Shown here piece by piece: positions 42,442 through 50,281 of a DNA stretch of 64,000 nt. The translations under genes and the position numbers were made by a program. Under the pieces are notes generated by a model, which saw only the letters and a list, made by a program, of their open reading frames with translations, ran no database searches and was not told the DNA's origin. The stretch comes from Rhodanobacteraceae bacterium (GTDB lineage Bacteria; Pseudomonadota; Gammaproteobacteria; Xanthomonadales; Rhodanobacteraceae), in contig JAEUPP010000006.1 in the NCBI GenBank assembly GCA_016790075.1, forward strand, positions 1 through 64,000. Reading direction: 5' to 3'. Numbering within the stretch: position 1 is the stretch's first letter; each line of letters begins with the position of its first letter.

Positions 42442-42473
42442 GGAAAATGGCGGACCGAAGTCCGCCATTTTCC
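42442..42473 (-). terminator. Terminator of the DUF6600 gene (UUCG tetraloop)
   Basis: A perfect 14-bp stem (GGAAAATGGCGGAC / GTCCGCCATTTTCC) lies 15 nt beyond the DUF6600 stop. On the minus strand its loop is TTCG closed by C-G, the very stable cUUCGg type. It separates the DUF6600 gene from thiS. Confidence 0.88.
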
Positions 42474-42488
42474 CCACGCTAAACGACG

Positions 42489-44834
42489 TTATTCGCGGCG
42501 GCGGCGGCCATTGTCGCCGTCATCACGGCCGCCGTTGTCTTCACCGCCATCGTTGCCGCGCCGCTGTTCCTGTGGAGCTGGTTCCGGCGGCGGCGGTGGA
42601 GCGCGCTGTACCGGCTGTTCGCGCGGCATTTCCTGCATTCGCGGCGCCGGTTCCTCGCGACGCTCGAAGCGCGGCTGCTCACGAACTTCCGGTGCAGGTT
42701 CGCGGCGCATGCGAGCCGGGGCCTCTTCACGCTGCACCGGTGCAGGTTCTTCGCGGCGCTCGAATTGCGGTGCTTCGTCGCGACGCATGCGAGCGGGGGC
42801 TTCTTCGCGCTGCACCGAAGCGGGCTCCTCGCGGCGCTCGAACTGCGGCGCCTCGTTGCGGCGCATGCGAACTGGCGCTTCCTCTCGCTGCACCGAAGCG
42901 GGCTCCTCGCGGCGCTCGAACTGCGGCGCCTCGTTGCGCCGCACGCGAGCCGGCGCTTCTTCGCGTTGCACGGGTGCAACTTCTTCACGGCGCTCGAATT
43001 GCGGCGCTTCCTCGCGCGGCATGCGCGACGGTTCGCTGCGGTCGGCCGGGCGTACGCGCTCTGCCTCGTCGCCTCGGCTGCCGGGGCGGGAGAAATCGCG
43101 CTGCGGCGGTGTCATGGTGCCATCGCTGCGGATAGTCGGCGTGCGCGCCGGTGCTTCGCTGCGGTCTTCCGGCGCCACACGGCCCGAACCGGCGCCGAGG
43201 TCGCGATCGCCGCGCCGCAGGTCTTCACGCGGCGGAGCACCGCGTTCCAGGCGTTCGGCATCAACACTGCGCGTGTTGGCTGCATCGCCGTTGCCGACTA
43301 CACGTACGCGTTCCGGTGCCGCCGCCGTCGGACCACCGCGCGGTGTACGCAGCGACTCCATTGCGTCGTCACTGAGACCGCGTCCCGGCGTGCGTTCGAG
43401 TACTGCCTGTCGCTCGGCGAACGGCACAGTGGCTGCTGGCGGCGCGGTGCGTGCCACCACGGCGCGGTCCAGTATTTCGCGCTGCGGCATGGCTGTCGCG
43501 GCGCGGCCCGATCCCACGATGCTGCGCTCGTTCGGTGCAAACGCCGCGACCTGGGAGACCTCGGCCCGCGCCACCATGCTGCTGTCGACCGCGACCCTTT
43601 GCTGGCGCACCGAGCGCGAATTCACGAAAGCGTCGCTGGATACCGCGGTGATCGCCCCGGCCACTTCGCGGTTGTGATAGTTGACGGCACGGACATTGCG
43701 ACCGCTGGAATAGTCGTTGTAGACGTTCGTAATGTAGGTGTTGTTGATCACGGTGTTCGTGACGTTCACACTGGTGAAATAGTTGCGGCTTGCGCGGTAA
43801 GGCGGCACATAAACCTCCCGCGGTCCCAGCGGGAACCAGCCAATTGGGCGGCCCGTGCTTACGCTCACACTGAAATTGCTGCCACCGACGAAGGCGACCA
43901 AGGCTGGTGCATAGACCGGGCGCGCGCTGATCGGGCCCGGAATCCAGCCCCAGCGATTGCGCACGTGCACCCAGCGGCCGTAGTGGAACGGTGCAAACCC
44001 CCAGTCGGCATCATCGACCCAGGTCCAGCCCCAGGGATCCTGCCAGATCCAGTGTCCGTCGCGATAAGGCGCCCAGTCGACCGACACCCGGCTAGGGAAC
44101 CAGACGTTGCCGTATTCGGTAACCTCGGTCCACGAGCCGTACTCGTCGAGATCGGAATAGCCGATCAGGTCTTCCGAGACATAGCGACGCGATATCGAGC
44201 GGTCGTATCGCTGGTCGCGATCGAGGCAGAAGCGATCAAACTCATCCGGTCGTGGGATATCAAAAACTTCGTAGTCCCGCAGCCGGGTGTCGTAGAAGCG
44301 AATGGCTTCGCCCTCGCGGATGCGGAAATTCGCGCGTTCACCATGCGCTTCGCCACCGCCGTCCCAGACTGCAACGGTGGTGTGTTTGCCGCGGCGGTCG
44401 ACATCAATGCGGTACTCGCCGGGTCGTGAGACCACGAACGCAAGCGTCGGCGTGTTGACCTCGAAAATCTGGTCCTGATAGATGCGGCGGACACGCAGAT
44501 TTAGCGTGCCCTGGGTGATTTCGAGCTGGGCCGTGCGATCGTCAAGGTTGAGAATCTGCAGGCTGGTGCCTTCATCGATGCGGAAGACCGCGTTGCCGGC
44601 CTGCAGCTCGGCGCGCGCTCCGCGGTCGGTCCAAAGGCGATCGCCGCGGATCAGGGGGCGGTTGCGGGTAGCGTTGACCCATCGGTCTTCGCCTGCCGGC
44701 GAAAAACTGACATCGCCGCGGATATAACTCAGGCGAGCGACCCGGCTGGGCGGGTCTACATAAGCAGCGCTGGCGCCCACAACCACTAGCAGTGCGCCGC
44801 CAAGAAATGCCGCGAACCGCATGAACATCGACAT
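42489..44834 (-). CDS. DUF6600/FecR-like secreted protein with Arg/Glu/Pro-rich repeat tail
   Basis: 781 residues from the ATG at MSMFMRFAAF, with GGAGGAGG six nt upstream. The signal peptide ends near SAA at about residue 24. FecR-like beta strands follow (about 30-200: VARLSYIRGDVSFSPAGEDRWV, LWTDRGARAELQAGNAVFRIDEGTSLQILNL). The DUF6600 region (about 215-400) is rich in Trp and Tyr (SVDWAPYRDGHWIWQDPWGWTWVDDADWGFAPFHYGRW contains its hallmark). From about 560 the chain is low-complexity and highly charged, with four 26-residue repeats. It is probably periplasmic or on the surface; function unknown. Confidence 0.85.
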   Translation of the reverse strand: MSMFMRFAAFLGGALLVVVGASAAYVDPPSRVARLSYIRGDVSFSPAGEDRWVNATRNRPLIRGDRLWTDRGARAELQAGNAVFRIDEGTSLQILNLDDRTAQLEITQGTLNLRVRRIYQDQIFEVNTPTLAFVVSRPGEYRIDVDRRGKHTTVAVWDGGGEAHGERANFRIREGEAIRFYDTRLRDYEVFDIPRPDEFDRFCLDRDQRYDRSISRRYVSEDLIGYSDLDEYGSWTEVTEYGNVWFPSRVSVDWAPYRDGHWIWQDPWGWTWVDDADWGFAPFHYGRWVHVRNRWGWIPGPISARPVYAPALVAFVGGSNFSVSVSTGRPIGWFPLGPREVYVPPYRASRNYFTSVNVTNTVINNTYITNVYNDYSSGRNVRAVNYHNREVAGAITAVSSDAFVNSRSVRQQRVAVDSSMVARAEVSQVAAFAPNERSIVGSGRAATAMPQREILDRAVVARTAPPAATVPFAERQAVLERTPGRGLSDDAMESLRTPRGGPTAAAPERVRVVGNGDAANTRSVDAERLERGAPPREDLRRGDRDLGAGSGRVAPEDRSEAPARTPTIRSDGTMTPPQRDFSRPGSRGDEAERVRPADRSEPSRMPREEAPQFERREEVAPVQREEAPARVRRNEAPQFERREEPASVQREEAPVRMRRNEAPQFERREEPASVQREEAPARMRRDEAPQFERREEPAPVQREEAPARMRREPAPEVREQPRFERREEPAPRMQEMPREQPVQRAPPPPPEPAPQEQRRGNDGGEDNGGRDDGDNGRRRRE
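42699..43010 (-). repeat. Four in-frame 78-bp tandem repeats
   Basis: The anchor CGAA(T/C)TGCGG recurs at 42761, 42839, 42917 and 42995, exactly 78 bp apart. Each unit encodes 26 residues of the form EAPQFERREEPA(S/P)VQREEAP plus ARMRR. A shorter degenerate copy lies on the low-coordinate side (near 42665). Being in frame and nearly identical, copy number could change by slippage or recombination without loss of the protein. Confidence 0.9.
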
Positions 44835-45018
44835 GAATGCCTCCTCCGGAATGAGCCGCCGACGGTCCCGGACGGGGGCCGTTGCGGCGCGATTATCTGA
44901 GCCTACGCATGCTGAACGCATACCTGCCGTATGCGCGAACAACCGGCCTCGGTTTTCCATCGTTCAACAACGCTTTAGCACGTCGCCCCCCGGTGTGCTG
45001 GCTTGCTGAAGCCCCGCA

Positions 45019-45049
45019 TTGCCGCGGCCGCCTGCGCTATGGCTAAATA
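45019..45049 (+). promoter_or_regulatory. Possible tRNA-Gly promoter
   Basis: TTGCCG (45019-45024) and TAAATA (45044-45049) lie 19 bp apart, nine nt before the mature tRNA. The spacing is longer than ideal, so the assignment is tentative. Confidence 0.35.
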
Positions 45050-45057
45050 CCGCGGTC

Positions 45058-45131
45058 GCGGGCGTAGCTCAATGGTAGAGCTGTAGCTTCCCAAGCTACT
45101 GACGTGGGTTCGATTCCCATCGCCCGCTCCA
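45058..45131 (+). tRNA. tRNA-Gly (anticodon CCC)
   Basis: The acceptor stem GCGGGCG pairs with CGCCCGC at 45121-45127, followed by T and encoded CCA. The D-arm has AGCTCAATGGTAGAGCT. The anticodon stem GTAGC/GCTAC encloses TTCCCAA, giving anticodon CCC (reads GGG). The T-arm contains GTGGGTTCGATTCCCAT. All parts fold as a standard cloverleaf of 74 nt with CCA. Confidence 0.97.
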
Positions 45132-45621
45132 TTTTCTTGCTTGCCGGTCGTAAGTGCCTGGGCATGCAAGCAATTCCGGTGAATTCGATACCTAGAGCCG
45201 ATCCCTTCCGGGGTATCGAAATAGGTATCGATTCGTGCCGAAGGCCTTCGTGCTTCGCCGTCCCAGTGGGCTCTACGCCCGCTTCCTGTTGCTTGCCGAC
45301 ATCCAGGCCAGCGCGGGCGCCCGATTTTTACTTCACTCCCTGGGGGGGGGGCGCCGCCGCAAAGTTGTGGCGTGTCGTTGCAGTCTGCGGGGTTTTCGGT
45401 CGTGAATCGTGCGGTATAGCTGCGTGCCTTGGTGCAGCAGGGCACACCCCCGGGTCTTCAGATGGATGGCAGCGTGGGTCCGGAGTCGGTCTGCCCGTGG
45501 CTCGGTGTGAGCGAGGGCTTTGGTCGCGACAATGGCTCAGGCAGTTCCGCGCTGGCTAGGGATGGCCGTGACCCTTGCAGTGGCTGCAACTCCAGGCATG
45601 ATGGAGCCCGGAGGAGGGCAA
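45132..45621. other. Gene-free stretch between tRNA-Gly and the TIR gene
   Basis: About 490 nt without a supportable gene; the open frames there are low in family signal and interrupted in all but one frame. It holds inverted and direct copies of GGTATCGA (45184-45234), a run of ten G (45342-45351) and, at its end, the strong GGAGGAGG ribosome-binding site of the TIR gene. No copy of the tRNA 3' end, as would mark an integrated element, was seen. Confidence 0.6.
45184..45234. repeat. Inverted/direct repeat cluster of GGTATCGA
   Basis: TTCGATACC (45184-45192) is inverted relative to GGTATCGAA (45212-45220). A second direct copy lies at 45224-45231. The outer arms GAATTCGATACCT and AGGTATCGATTC match except for one base. 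It is located just after the tRNA gene, and could be a hairpin, a protein-binding site or a recombination remnant. Confidence 0.5.
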
Positions 45622-46983
45622 GTGGCAGCGACGCTGTTCATCTCTTATGCGCACAAGGACGAAGCGCTGCTCGACGAGCTGCTTGCGCATTTGCGGGCGC
45701 TCGCAGCAGATGGCGCGATCGACGTTTGGCATGACCGGCGCCTGCTCGCCGGCGACGATATATTTCCAAACATAGAAGCGGCGCTGGATCGCGCGCAGAT
45801 TGTGCTGCTGCTGGTCAGCGAGGCCTTCCTCGCCTCGCACGAATGCACCCGGGAAATGTGGCGTGCGCTTGCCAGTCGCGAGCGAAGGCAGAGCGTAGTC
45901 GTGCCGATTATTCTGCAGTCGTGCAATTGGCGCGCGGCGCCCTACGGAAGGTTCAATGCGCTGCCGACTGATGGCATACCGATCATGGAGGCGCCCGATC
46001 GCGCCGCTGTGTACAGGGATGTGGCGGCAGGTGTGCGCCGGCTTGTAGCGCAACTGGACCAGCATAAGCGTTCTGGGCAGGGGCGTCGCCGCTGGACCTT
46101 TTTCCTGGCCGGCGTCGCGGCCTGTGTAGCCGGCGCGTTCGCGTTGCGCGCTGCCTGGCAGACCTCGTCGGCAAGTGCGCGGCCATCCCAGATCGTTGTG
46201 TCCGAGGGAGTCGTTGCTGTCGCCGAAATCAGCGTTGCAGCACCCAACGGCAGGGCTTGGAACGCTGTTTCTGAAGGCGAGGTGCGCCTACCGAACCTGC
46301 TCCTGTGTTTTCGCCATGACGAAGAACCCGCGACCGAGGTTTGCCAGCCGGCGTCCTTCGGTGTGCGCGATGGTCGTGCGCGCGCTTATGTCAGTCGCAC
46401 GCATATTGCTGAGCGCTTTGCCCATATGACGGCCTGGAGCGAGACATTCTCAGTGGACCTGAACGATCGGCAGGGGGGGCTAGTGCGCCGCATAGGCCGG
46501 GCGCACTGCCGTTTCGGCCATACTTGCGAACTTGCGGCCGATGACACGCATGTGATCGGTGAGTTGCTCGTACTGCCTTCGGAGAATACGCGCGACCCGC
46601 GTCTGCGCCAGTATCTGGATCGTTGCATAGATCCGCAGGGTCGGCTTGCGGGCCAATGGCGTCAATTCACCGCGGCGGCGGGCCTGGCTGAGCCGGATCT
46701 GGGCAGAATGAGTCAGGCAGGGCTTGCGCAGGCCTTGCTTGCACTGTCCGAGCTGAGGCTCGCGCCAAGCCTGCTCGACGCGCTGTTTGCGCGCAATCCG
46801 ACGGTGTTTGCGCAACTGCGCCCCGAAAATGCAACGCGCGCTAGCGTGCTCCAGGCGGCGTCCTTGCACCTGCAGGACGAGGGCGCCAGCCCGCTGGATC
46901 AAGGCGAGGCGGCTGCTGTGTTGGCTTTGCTGCGAAGGGACGTTGCTGCAGCGGTCATCCGGGACAGCGGCTCGTGCCGCTGA
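45622..46983 (+). CDS. TIR-domain membrane protein with unknown C-terminal domain
   Basis: 453 residues from a GTG with AGGAGG four nt upstream; longer starts at 45532 or 45598 lack such a site. The TIR domain (about 3-135) begins TLFISYAHKDEALLDELLAHL, continues with WHDRRLLAGDDIFPNIEAALDRAQIVLLLVS, and has the candidate catalytic Glu78 in SHECTREMW, the position used by NAD-cleaving TIR domains. A single helix (about 158-178) follows a basic stretch. The remaining 270 residues, probably periplasmic, contain five or six Cys and match no family I know. TIR inside and sensor outside would suit an NAD-depleting defence or stress effector, but no partner gene is adjacent. Confidence 0.83.
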   Translation: MAATLFISYAHKDEALLDELLAHLRALAADGAIDVWHDRRLLAGDDIFPNIEAALDRAQIVLLLVSEAFLASHECTREMWRALASRERRQSVVVPIILQSCNWRAAPYGRFNALPTDGIPIMEAPDRAAVYRDVAAGVRRLVAQLDQHKRSGQGRRRWTFFLAGVAACVAGAFALRAAWQTSSASARPSQIVVSEGVVAVAEISVAAPNGRAWNAVSEGEVRLPNLLLCFRHDEEPATEVCQPASFGVRDGRARAYVSRTHIAERFAHMTAWSETFSVDLNDRQGGLVRRIGRAHCRFGHTCELAADDTHVIGELLVLPSENTRDPRLRQYLDRCIDPQGRLAGQWRQFTAAAGLAEPDLGRMSQAGLAQALLALSELRLAPSLLDALFARNPTVFAQLRPENATRASVLQAASLHLQDEGASPLDQGEAAAVLALLRRDVAAAVIRDSGSCR

Positions 46984-47011
46984 CACCGGAGGACCCGCAG
47001 CATCGCCTTCG

Positions 47012-47773
47012 TTATTCCGGCCCGCTTTCGTAGCGTTCGTGGAGTTTCACCGGCGCCACCTTCTTCAGTGAGCGGTTGCGTATCCACAGGTTGATCATTT
47101 CCACGAATACTGAAAACGCCATAGCGGCATAGATATAACCCTTTGGAATCTTCTGGCCGAAGCCATCGGCCATGAGGACGAGGCCGATCATGATCAGGAA
47201 GCTCAGCGCAAGTACTTTTACCGTCGGGTGACGTTCGACAAAGTCGCCGATGGCCCGCGCAAACAGCAGCATGAAGGCTATCGAAATCAGGATGGCGGCG
47301 AACATCACCCAGCGTTCTTCGACCATGCCGACTGCGGTGATGATGGAGTCCAGCGAGAACACCACGTCGAGCAGCATGATCTGCGCGATCACGCTACTGA
47401 AGCTGGCCATCGCCTTGCCGGCTTCGACATGCTCGGACGCACCTTCGAGCTTCTGATGGATTTCATGCGTGGCCTTGCCGATGAGGAACAAGCCGCCGCC
47501 GATCAGGATCAGGTCGCGCCACGAGATTTCGTGTCCGAACAGGGAAAAGATCGGCGCGGTCAGCCCGACGATCCAGGCAATGGCAAACAGCAGGCCCAGG
47601 CGTGTGATGGCGGCCAGCGCGATGCCGAGCTTGCGGGCTTTGTCGCGCTGCTCGGGCGGCAGTTTGCCGGCGAGAATCGAGATGAAAATGATGTTGTCAA
47701 TGCCGAGCACAAGTTCAAGCGCGGTCAGTGTGGCCAGTGCGATCCAGATTTCAGGATTGGTCAGGGATTCCAT
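47012..47773 (-). CDS. TerC family integral membrane protein
   Basis: 253 residues from the ATG at MESLTNPEIW. The TerC motifs are clear: ALATLTALELVLGIDNIIFISILAGKLPPEQRDKARKLGI, a second acidic-helix motif in AQIMLLDVVFSLDSIITAVGM, and FLIMIGLVLMADGFGQKIPKGYIYAAMAFSVFVEMINL. The helices with buried Asp residues are thought to pass metal ions (Mn export or tellurite resistance in relatives). About seven membrane helices. I see no yybP-ykoY-like manganese riboswitch upstream. Confidence 0.93.
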   Translation of the reverse strand: MESLTNPEIWIALATLTALELVLGIDNIIFISILAGKLPPEQRDKARKLGIALAAITRLGLLFAIAWIVGLTAPIFSLFGHEISWRDLILIGGGLFLIGKATHEIHQKLEGASEHVEAGKAMASFSSVIAQIMLLDVVFSLDSIITAVGMVEERWVMFAAILISIAFMLLFARAIGDFVERHPTVKVLALSFLIMIGLVLMADGFGQKIPKGYIYAAMAFSVFVEMINLWIRNRSLKKVAPVKLHERYESGPE

Positions 47774-48164
47774 AGTGAAGTCTCGGCTACAAATAGCGAT
47801 AACGTGCCACATCGCCAGCGCCCAGCCCGGGACAGGGCTTGCGTAGCGAAGTACGGCGTGGCGTTTGGGGCAAGGCTACCGGTTAGCCTGCTACAACGGA
47901 CACCCGCCAGCGTGTCGTCGTGCAGAGCAGCGGCCTCCGCCCGGCTAGCCTAGCATCTGCAAGTGTGGAGTGGACGTGATGACATGTCCGGCTGCGGTCG
48001 TTCTTTGCTATCGTCGCAGCCGGGCCGCCTGCACTTGCAGTACGTCTGTGGCGTGCCAGTGCGCGGGGTGGGTTTGCACGGCCGCAGGGGAATGCGCTCC
48101 CGTCACGTTTCTTGATCTGACTGCAGAGTTCCGGTGCTTCGTCATCGGCGCTCGGAAACTCCGC
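47774..48164. other. Divergent control region between terC and rimK
   Basis: About 390 nt without a supportable gene. A 9-bp inverted repeat (CCGGCTGCG at 47988-47996, CGCAGCCGG at 48015-48023) with an 18-nt loop is the main structure. The rimK frame remains open to 47970, but the extra 65 residues are Cys-rich and unlike the family. Confidence 0.55.
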
Positions 48165-49061
48165 ATGAATATTGCTATTCTTTCCAGAAATTCAAAATTA
48201 TACTCCACGCGACGTTTGGTCGAGGCTGGGCGTGAGCGTGGTCACCGCGTGCGTGTGCTCGATCCGTTGCGCTGCTACATGCGCATCGCGCCAGGTGAAT
48301 TCAGCGTGCACTACAAGGGCAAGCGCCTGGCCGACTACGCTGCAGTAATTCCCCGCATAGGTGCATCGATCACCTTCTACGGCACGGCAGTCCTGCGCCA
48401 GTTCGAGATGATGGGCGTCTACACCCCAAACGGCTCCGACGCCGTGCTGCGTGCGCGGGACAAGCTGCGCTGTCTGCAGCTGCTGGCGCGCCAGGAGGTT
48501 GGCATGCCCGACACCGTGTTCGGCGACAACCCCGACGACACGGCTGACCTGCTGGCGCTGCTTGGTGATCCTCCGCATGTGATCAAGCTCAACGAAGGGT
48601 CGCAGGGGCAGGGCGTGTTGCTCGCTGAAAAGCGTTCGTCCTCGCAGAGCGTCATTGAGGCGTTCCGTGGCCTTTACGCCAATTTTCTCGTGCAGGAGTT
48701 CATCAAGGAGGCCAAGGGCGCCGATATCCGTTGCTTCGTCGTCGGCGGCAAGGTGGTTGCTGCGATGCGGCGCCAGGCGCGCGCTGGAGAATTCCGCTCC
48801 AACCTGCATCGTGGCGGCAGCGCGACGCAGGTTGAACTATCGGCGCGTGAGCAGGAGGTGGCGATTCTGGCGGCGAGAACCATGCAGCTTAACGTCGCCG
48901 GCGTGGACTTGCTGCGAGCGCGGCGGGGACCGTTGGTGCTTGAGGTGAATTCGTCGCCAGGGCTCGAAGGCATAGAGACCGCAACCTCGGTCGACGTTGC
49001 AGGTGCGATCATCGACTACGTTCATGCGAGTACATTGCGTCGCAAGCGTCGGGGAGTCTGA
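48165..49061 (+). CDS. rimK: Ribosomal protein S6--L-glutamate ligase RimK
   Basis: 298 residues from the ATG at [22 protein letters not shown], against 300 in E. coli. The ATP-grasp fold shows [53 protein letters not shown] helix, [44 protein letters not shown] and [28 protein letters not shown] with the metal-binding ENS-type motif (EVNSSPG). It adds Glu residues to the C-terminus of S6. Confidence 0.95.
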   Translation: MNIAILSRNSKLYSTRRLVEAGRERGHRVRVLDPLRCYMRIAPGEFSVHYKGKRLADYAAVIPRIGASITFYGTAVLRQFEMMGVYTPNGSDAVLRARDKLRCLQLLARQEVGMPDTVFGDNPDDTADLLALLGDPPHVIKLNEGSQGQGVLLAEKRSSSQSVIEAFRGLYANFLVQEFIKEAKGADIRCFVVGGKVVAAMRRQARAGEFRSNLHRGGSATQVELSAREQEVAILAARTMQLNVAGVDLLRARRGPLVLEVNSSPGLEGIETATSVDVAGAIIDYVHASTLRRKRRGV

Positions 49062-49245
49062 GCGTTTGGCGCCGGGCACGCCGTTGTCTTGGCGGCTGCG
49101 TTTCGACTGTCAATGAAGCGCGTCGTACGAAGAGTGACGTTGACAAGCTCTGTAGACGCCCCTAGCATCGCCCGGCCGCTGTCTTGCTGCAGTCATTGCA
49201 GACGGTGCGCAGGGGGCCCAGGTACTGTCTAGACGGAGTGAGTCA

Positions 49246-49719
49246 ATGCGTATTGCCAAGGCTGTTGTGTTCGCTGTCGGTTTGACGCTTTCGCTGGGGG
49301 CGATAGCGGCTGAGAAGCTGGATCCGGCCCTGCAGGCCGTGAACAAAGAAAAGTTCGATGACCAAGCCGCGGCGATCCGCCAGCAGATGAAGCCGGGCGG
49401 TCGCTGGGAGTTCGTGGATGCTGGCGAGCGGTCGCGCGTCAACACGCGCCTTGACGAGATTGCTTCGTTACTTGCGACGGCAGCCTCGGTCGATGACCTG
49501 AGCCGTGAGAGCAAGGCCCAGCTAGTCGAGGCCCAGGAAGACGTGAATGCCATCTTGACCAAGAAGGACGGCCGTCGCTTGATCTGTCAGCAGGTCGCGC
49601 CGACCGGTTCCAATCGTACGCAAAAGCAGTGTGCAACGTTTGCCGAGCGGGAGCGACAGCGCCGCGACGCGCGTGATTTTCTGCGTCAGACCGGTGACGA
49701 CGGCATCAGCACGCGATGA
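49246..49719 (+). CDS. Small secreted protein of unknown function
   Basis: 157 residues. The signal peptide MRIAKAVVFAVGLTLSLGAIAA is clear, and GGAG lies seven nt before the start. The mature chain is helical and charged, with two Cys in LICQQVAPTGSNRTQKQCATFAERERQRRD. This C-x(7)-TGS/T-x(5)-C pattern is found in several small hypothetical proteins of this order, as far as I recall. Function unknown. A strong terminator follows, so it is a single-gene unit. Confidence 0.75.
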   Translation: MRIAKAVVFAVGLTLSLGAIAAEKLDPALQAVNKEKFDDQAAAIRQQMKPGGRWEFVDAGERSRVNTRLDEIASLLATAASVDDLSRESKAQLVEAQEDVNAILTKKDGRRLICQQVAPTGSNRTQKQCATFAERERQRRDARDFLRQTGDDGISTR

Positions 49720-49727
49720 CGGGAGTA

Positions 49728-49759
49728 GGGGCGGTCGCCGGTTGGGCCGCCCCTTTTTT
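49728..49759 (+). terminator. Rho-independent terminator
   Basis: The stem GGGGCGG / CCGCCCC is followed directly by six T. It lies nine nt after the stop of the small secreted protein. Confidence 0.9.
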
Positions 49760-49856
49760 GTGGCGCCACGCGTGGACTGGCGCTAGGGCTTGTTGGAGAC
49801 CCTCGCCAGGATCCTGTTCGCGTGCTTGATTGGCCGCTCTTGCTGGGGCATGCTGT

Positions 49857-49870
49857 ACGAAGTCATTCGT
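49857..49870. promoter_or_regulatory. Candidate BlaI-type operator
   Basis: The palindrome ACGAA-GTCA-TTCGT lies 12 nt before the blaI-like start. MecI/BlaI regulators bind dyad sites over their own promoters. The sequence differs from the staphylococcal TACA-(N)-TGTA site, so this is a candidate only. Confidence 0.4.
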
Positions 49871-49882
49871 TGAGGGGTCGCC

Positions 49883-50281
49883 GTGACTACTCGCCGCGTA
49901 TCCGAATTGCCTAAGCCTACTGAGGCCGAGCTTGCCATTCTTGGGGTGCTTTGGGACCGAGGTAGCGGCACCGTCCGTGATGTGCACGAAGCACTCTACG
50001 CGCACGACGGTGGGGGCTATACAACCGCACTGAAGCTCATGCAGGTCATGCATGCCAAAGGTCTGGTCGAGCGCGACGATTCCCAGCGCGCTCACGTGTT
50101 CCGCGCCGTAGTCAGCAAGGAGCGCACGCAGAACCGCTTCCTGTCCGATATCGTCGAGCGTGTTTTCGACGGCTCAGCCTCGCAGCTTGTGCTGCATGCG
50201 CTAGGTAGCCAGAGTGCCTCGCGCGAAGAGCTCAAAGAGATTCGCCAGCTGCTCAATCGCCTGGACCGGGAGTCCAAGTAA
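49883..50281 (+). CDS. BlaI/MecI/CopY family transcriptional repressor
   Basis: 132 residues from a GTG with GAGGGG five nt upstream. The winged helix matches the family: LPKPTEAELAILGVLWDRGSGTVRDVHEAL, YTTALKLMQVMHAKGLVERDD, HVFRAVVSKERTQNRFLSDIVERVFDGSASQLVLHAL. The C-terminal helix mediates dimerisation. In classical systems the repressor is cleaved or inactivated after a signal from the BlaR1 peptidase. Here that partner follows with a TAATG overlap. Confidence 0.92.
   Translation: MTTRRVSELPKPTEAELAILGVLWDRGSGTVRDVHEALYAHDGGGYTTALKLMQVMHAKGLVERDDSQRAHVFRAVVSKERTQNRFLSDIVERVFDGSASQLVLHALGSQSASREELKEIRQLLNRLDRESK

Noticed and set aside
42400..42490. TPP riboswitch upstream of thiS
   Set aside because: The conserved THI-box segments are absent; the space is filled by the terminator of the preceding gene.
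42196..44429. Long plus-strand open frames (493 and 554 codons) opposite the DUF6600 gene
   Set aside because: They are antisense shadows of a high-GC, Arg/Glu-rich gene; no signal peptide, ribosome site or family match, while the minus frame has all of these.
45058..45131. tRNA-Gly as attachment site of an integrated element
   Set aside because: No second copy of the tRNA 3' end and no integrase were seen within the window.
45104..45559. 151-codon open frame overlapping tRNA-Gly
   Set aside because: It starts inside the tRNA, runs through the G10 tract and has no family features.
47970..48164. 65-residue extension of RimK
   Set aside because: Cys-rich, unlike the family; the ATG at 48165 gives the standard RimK N-terminus and length.
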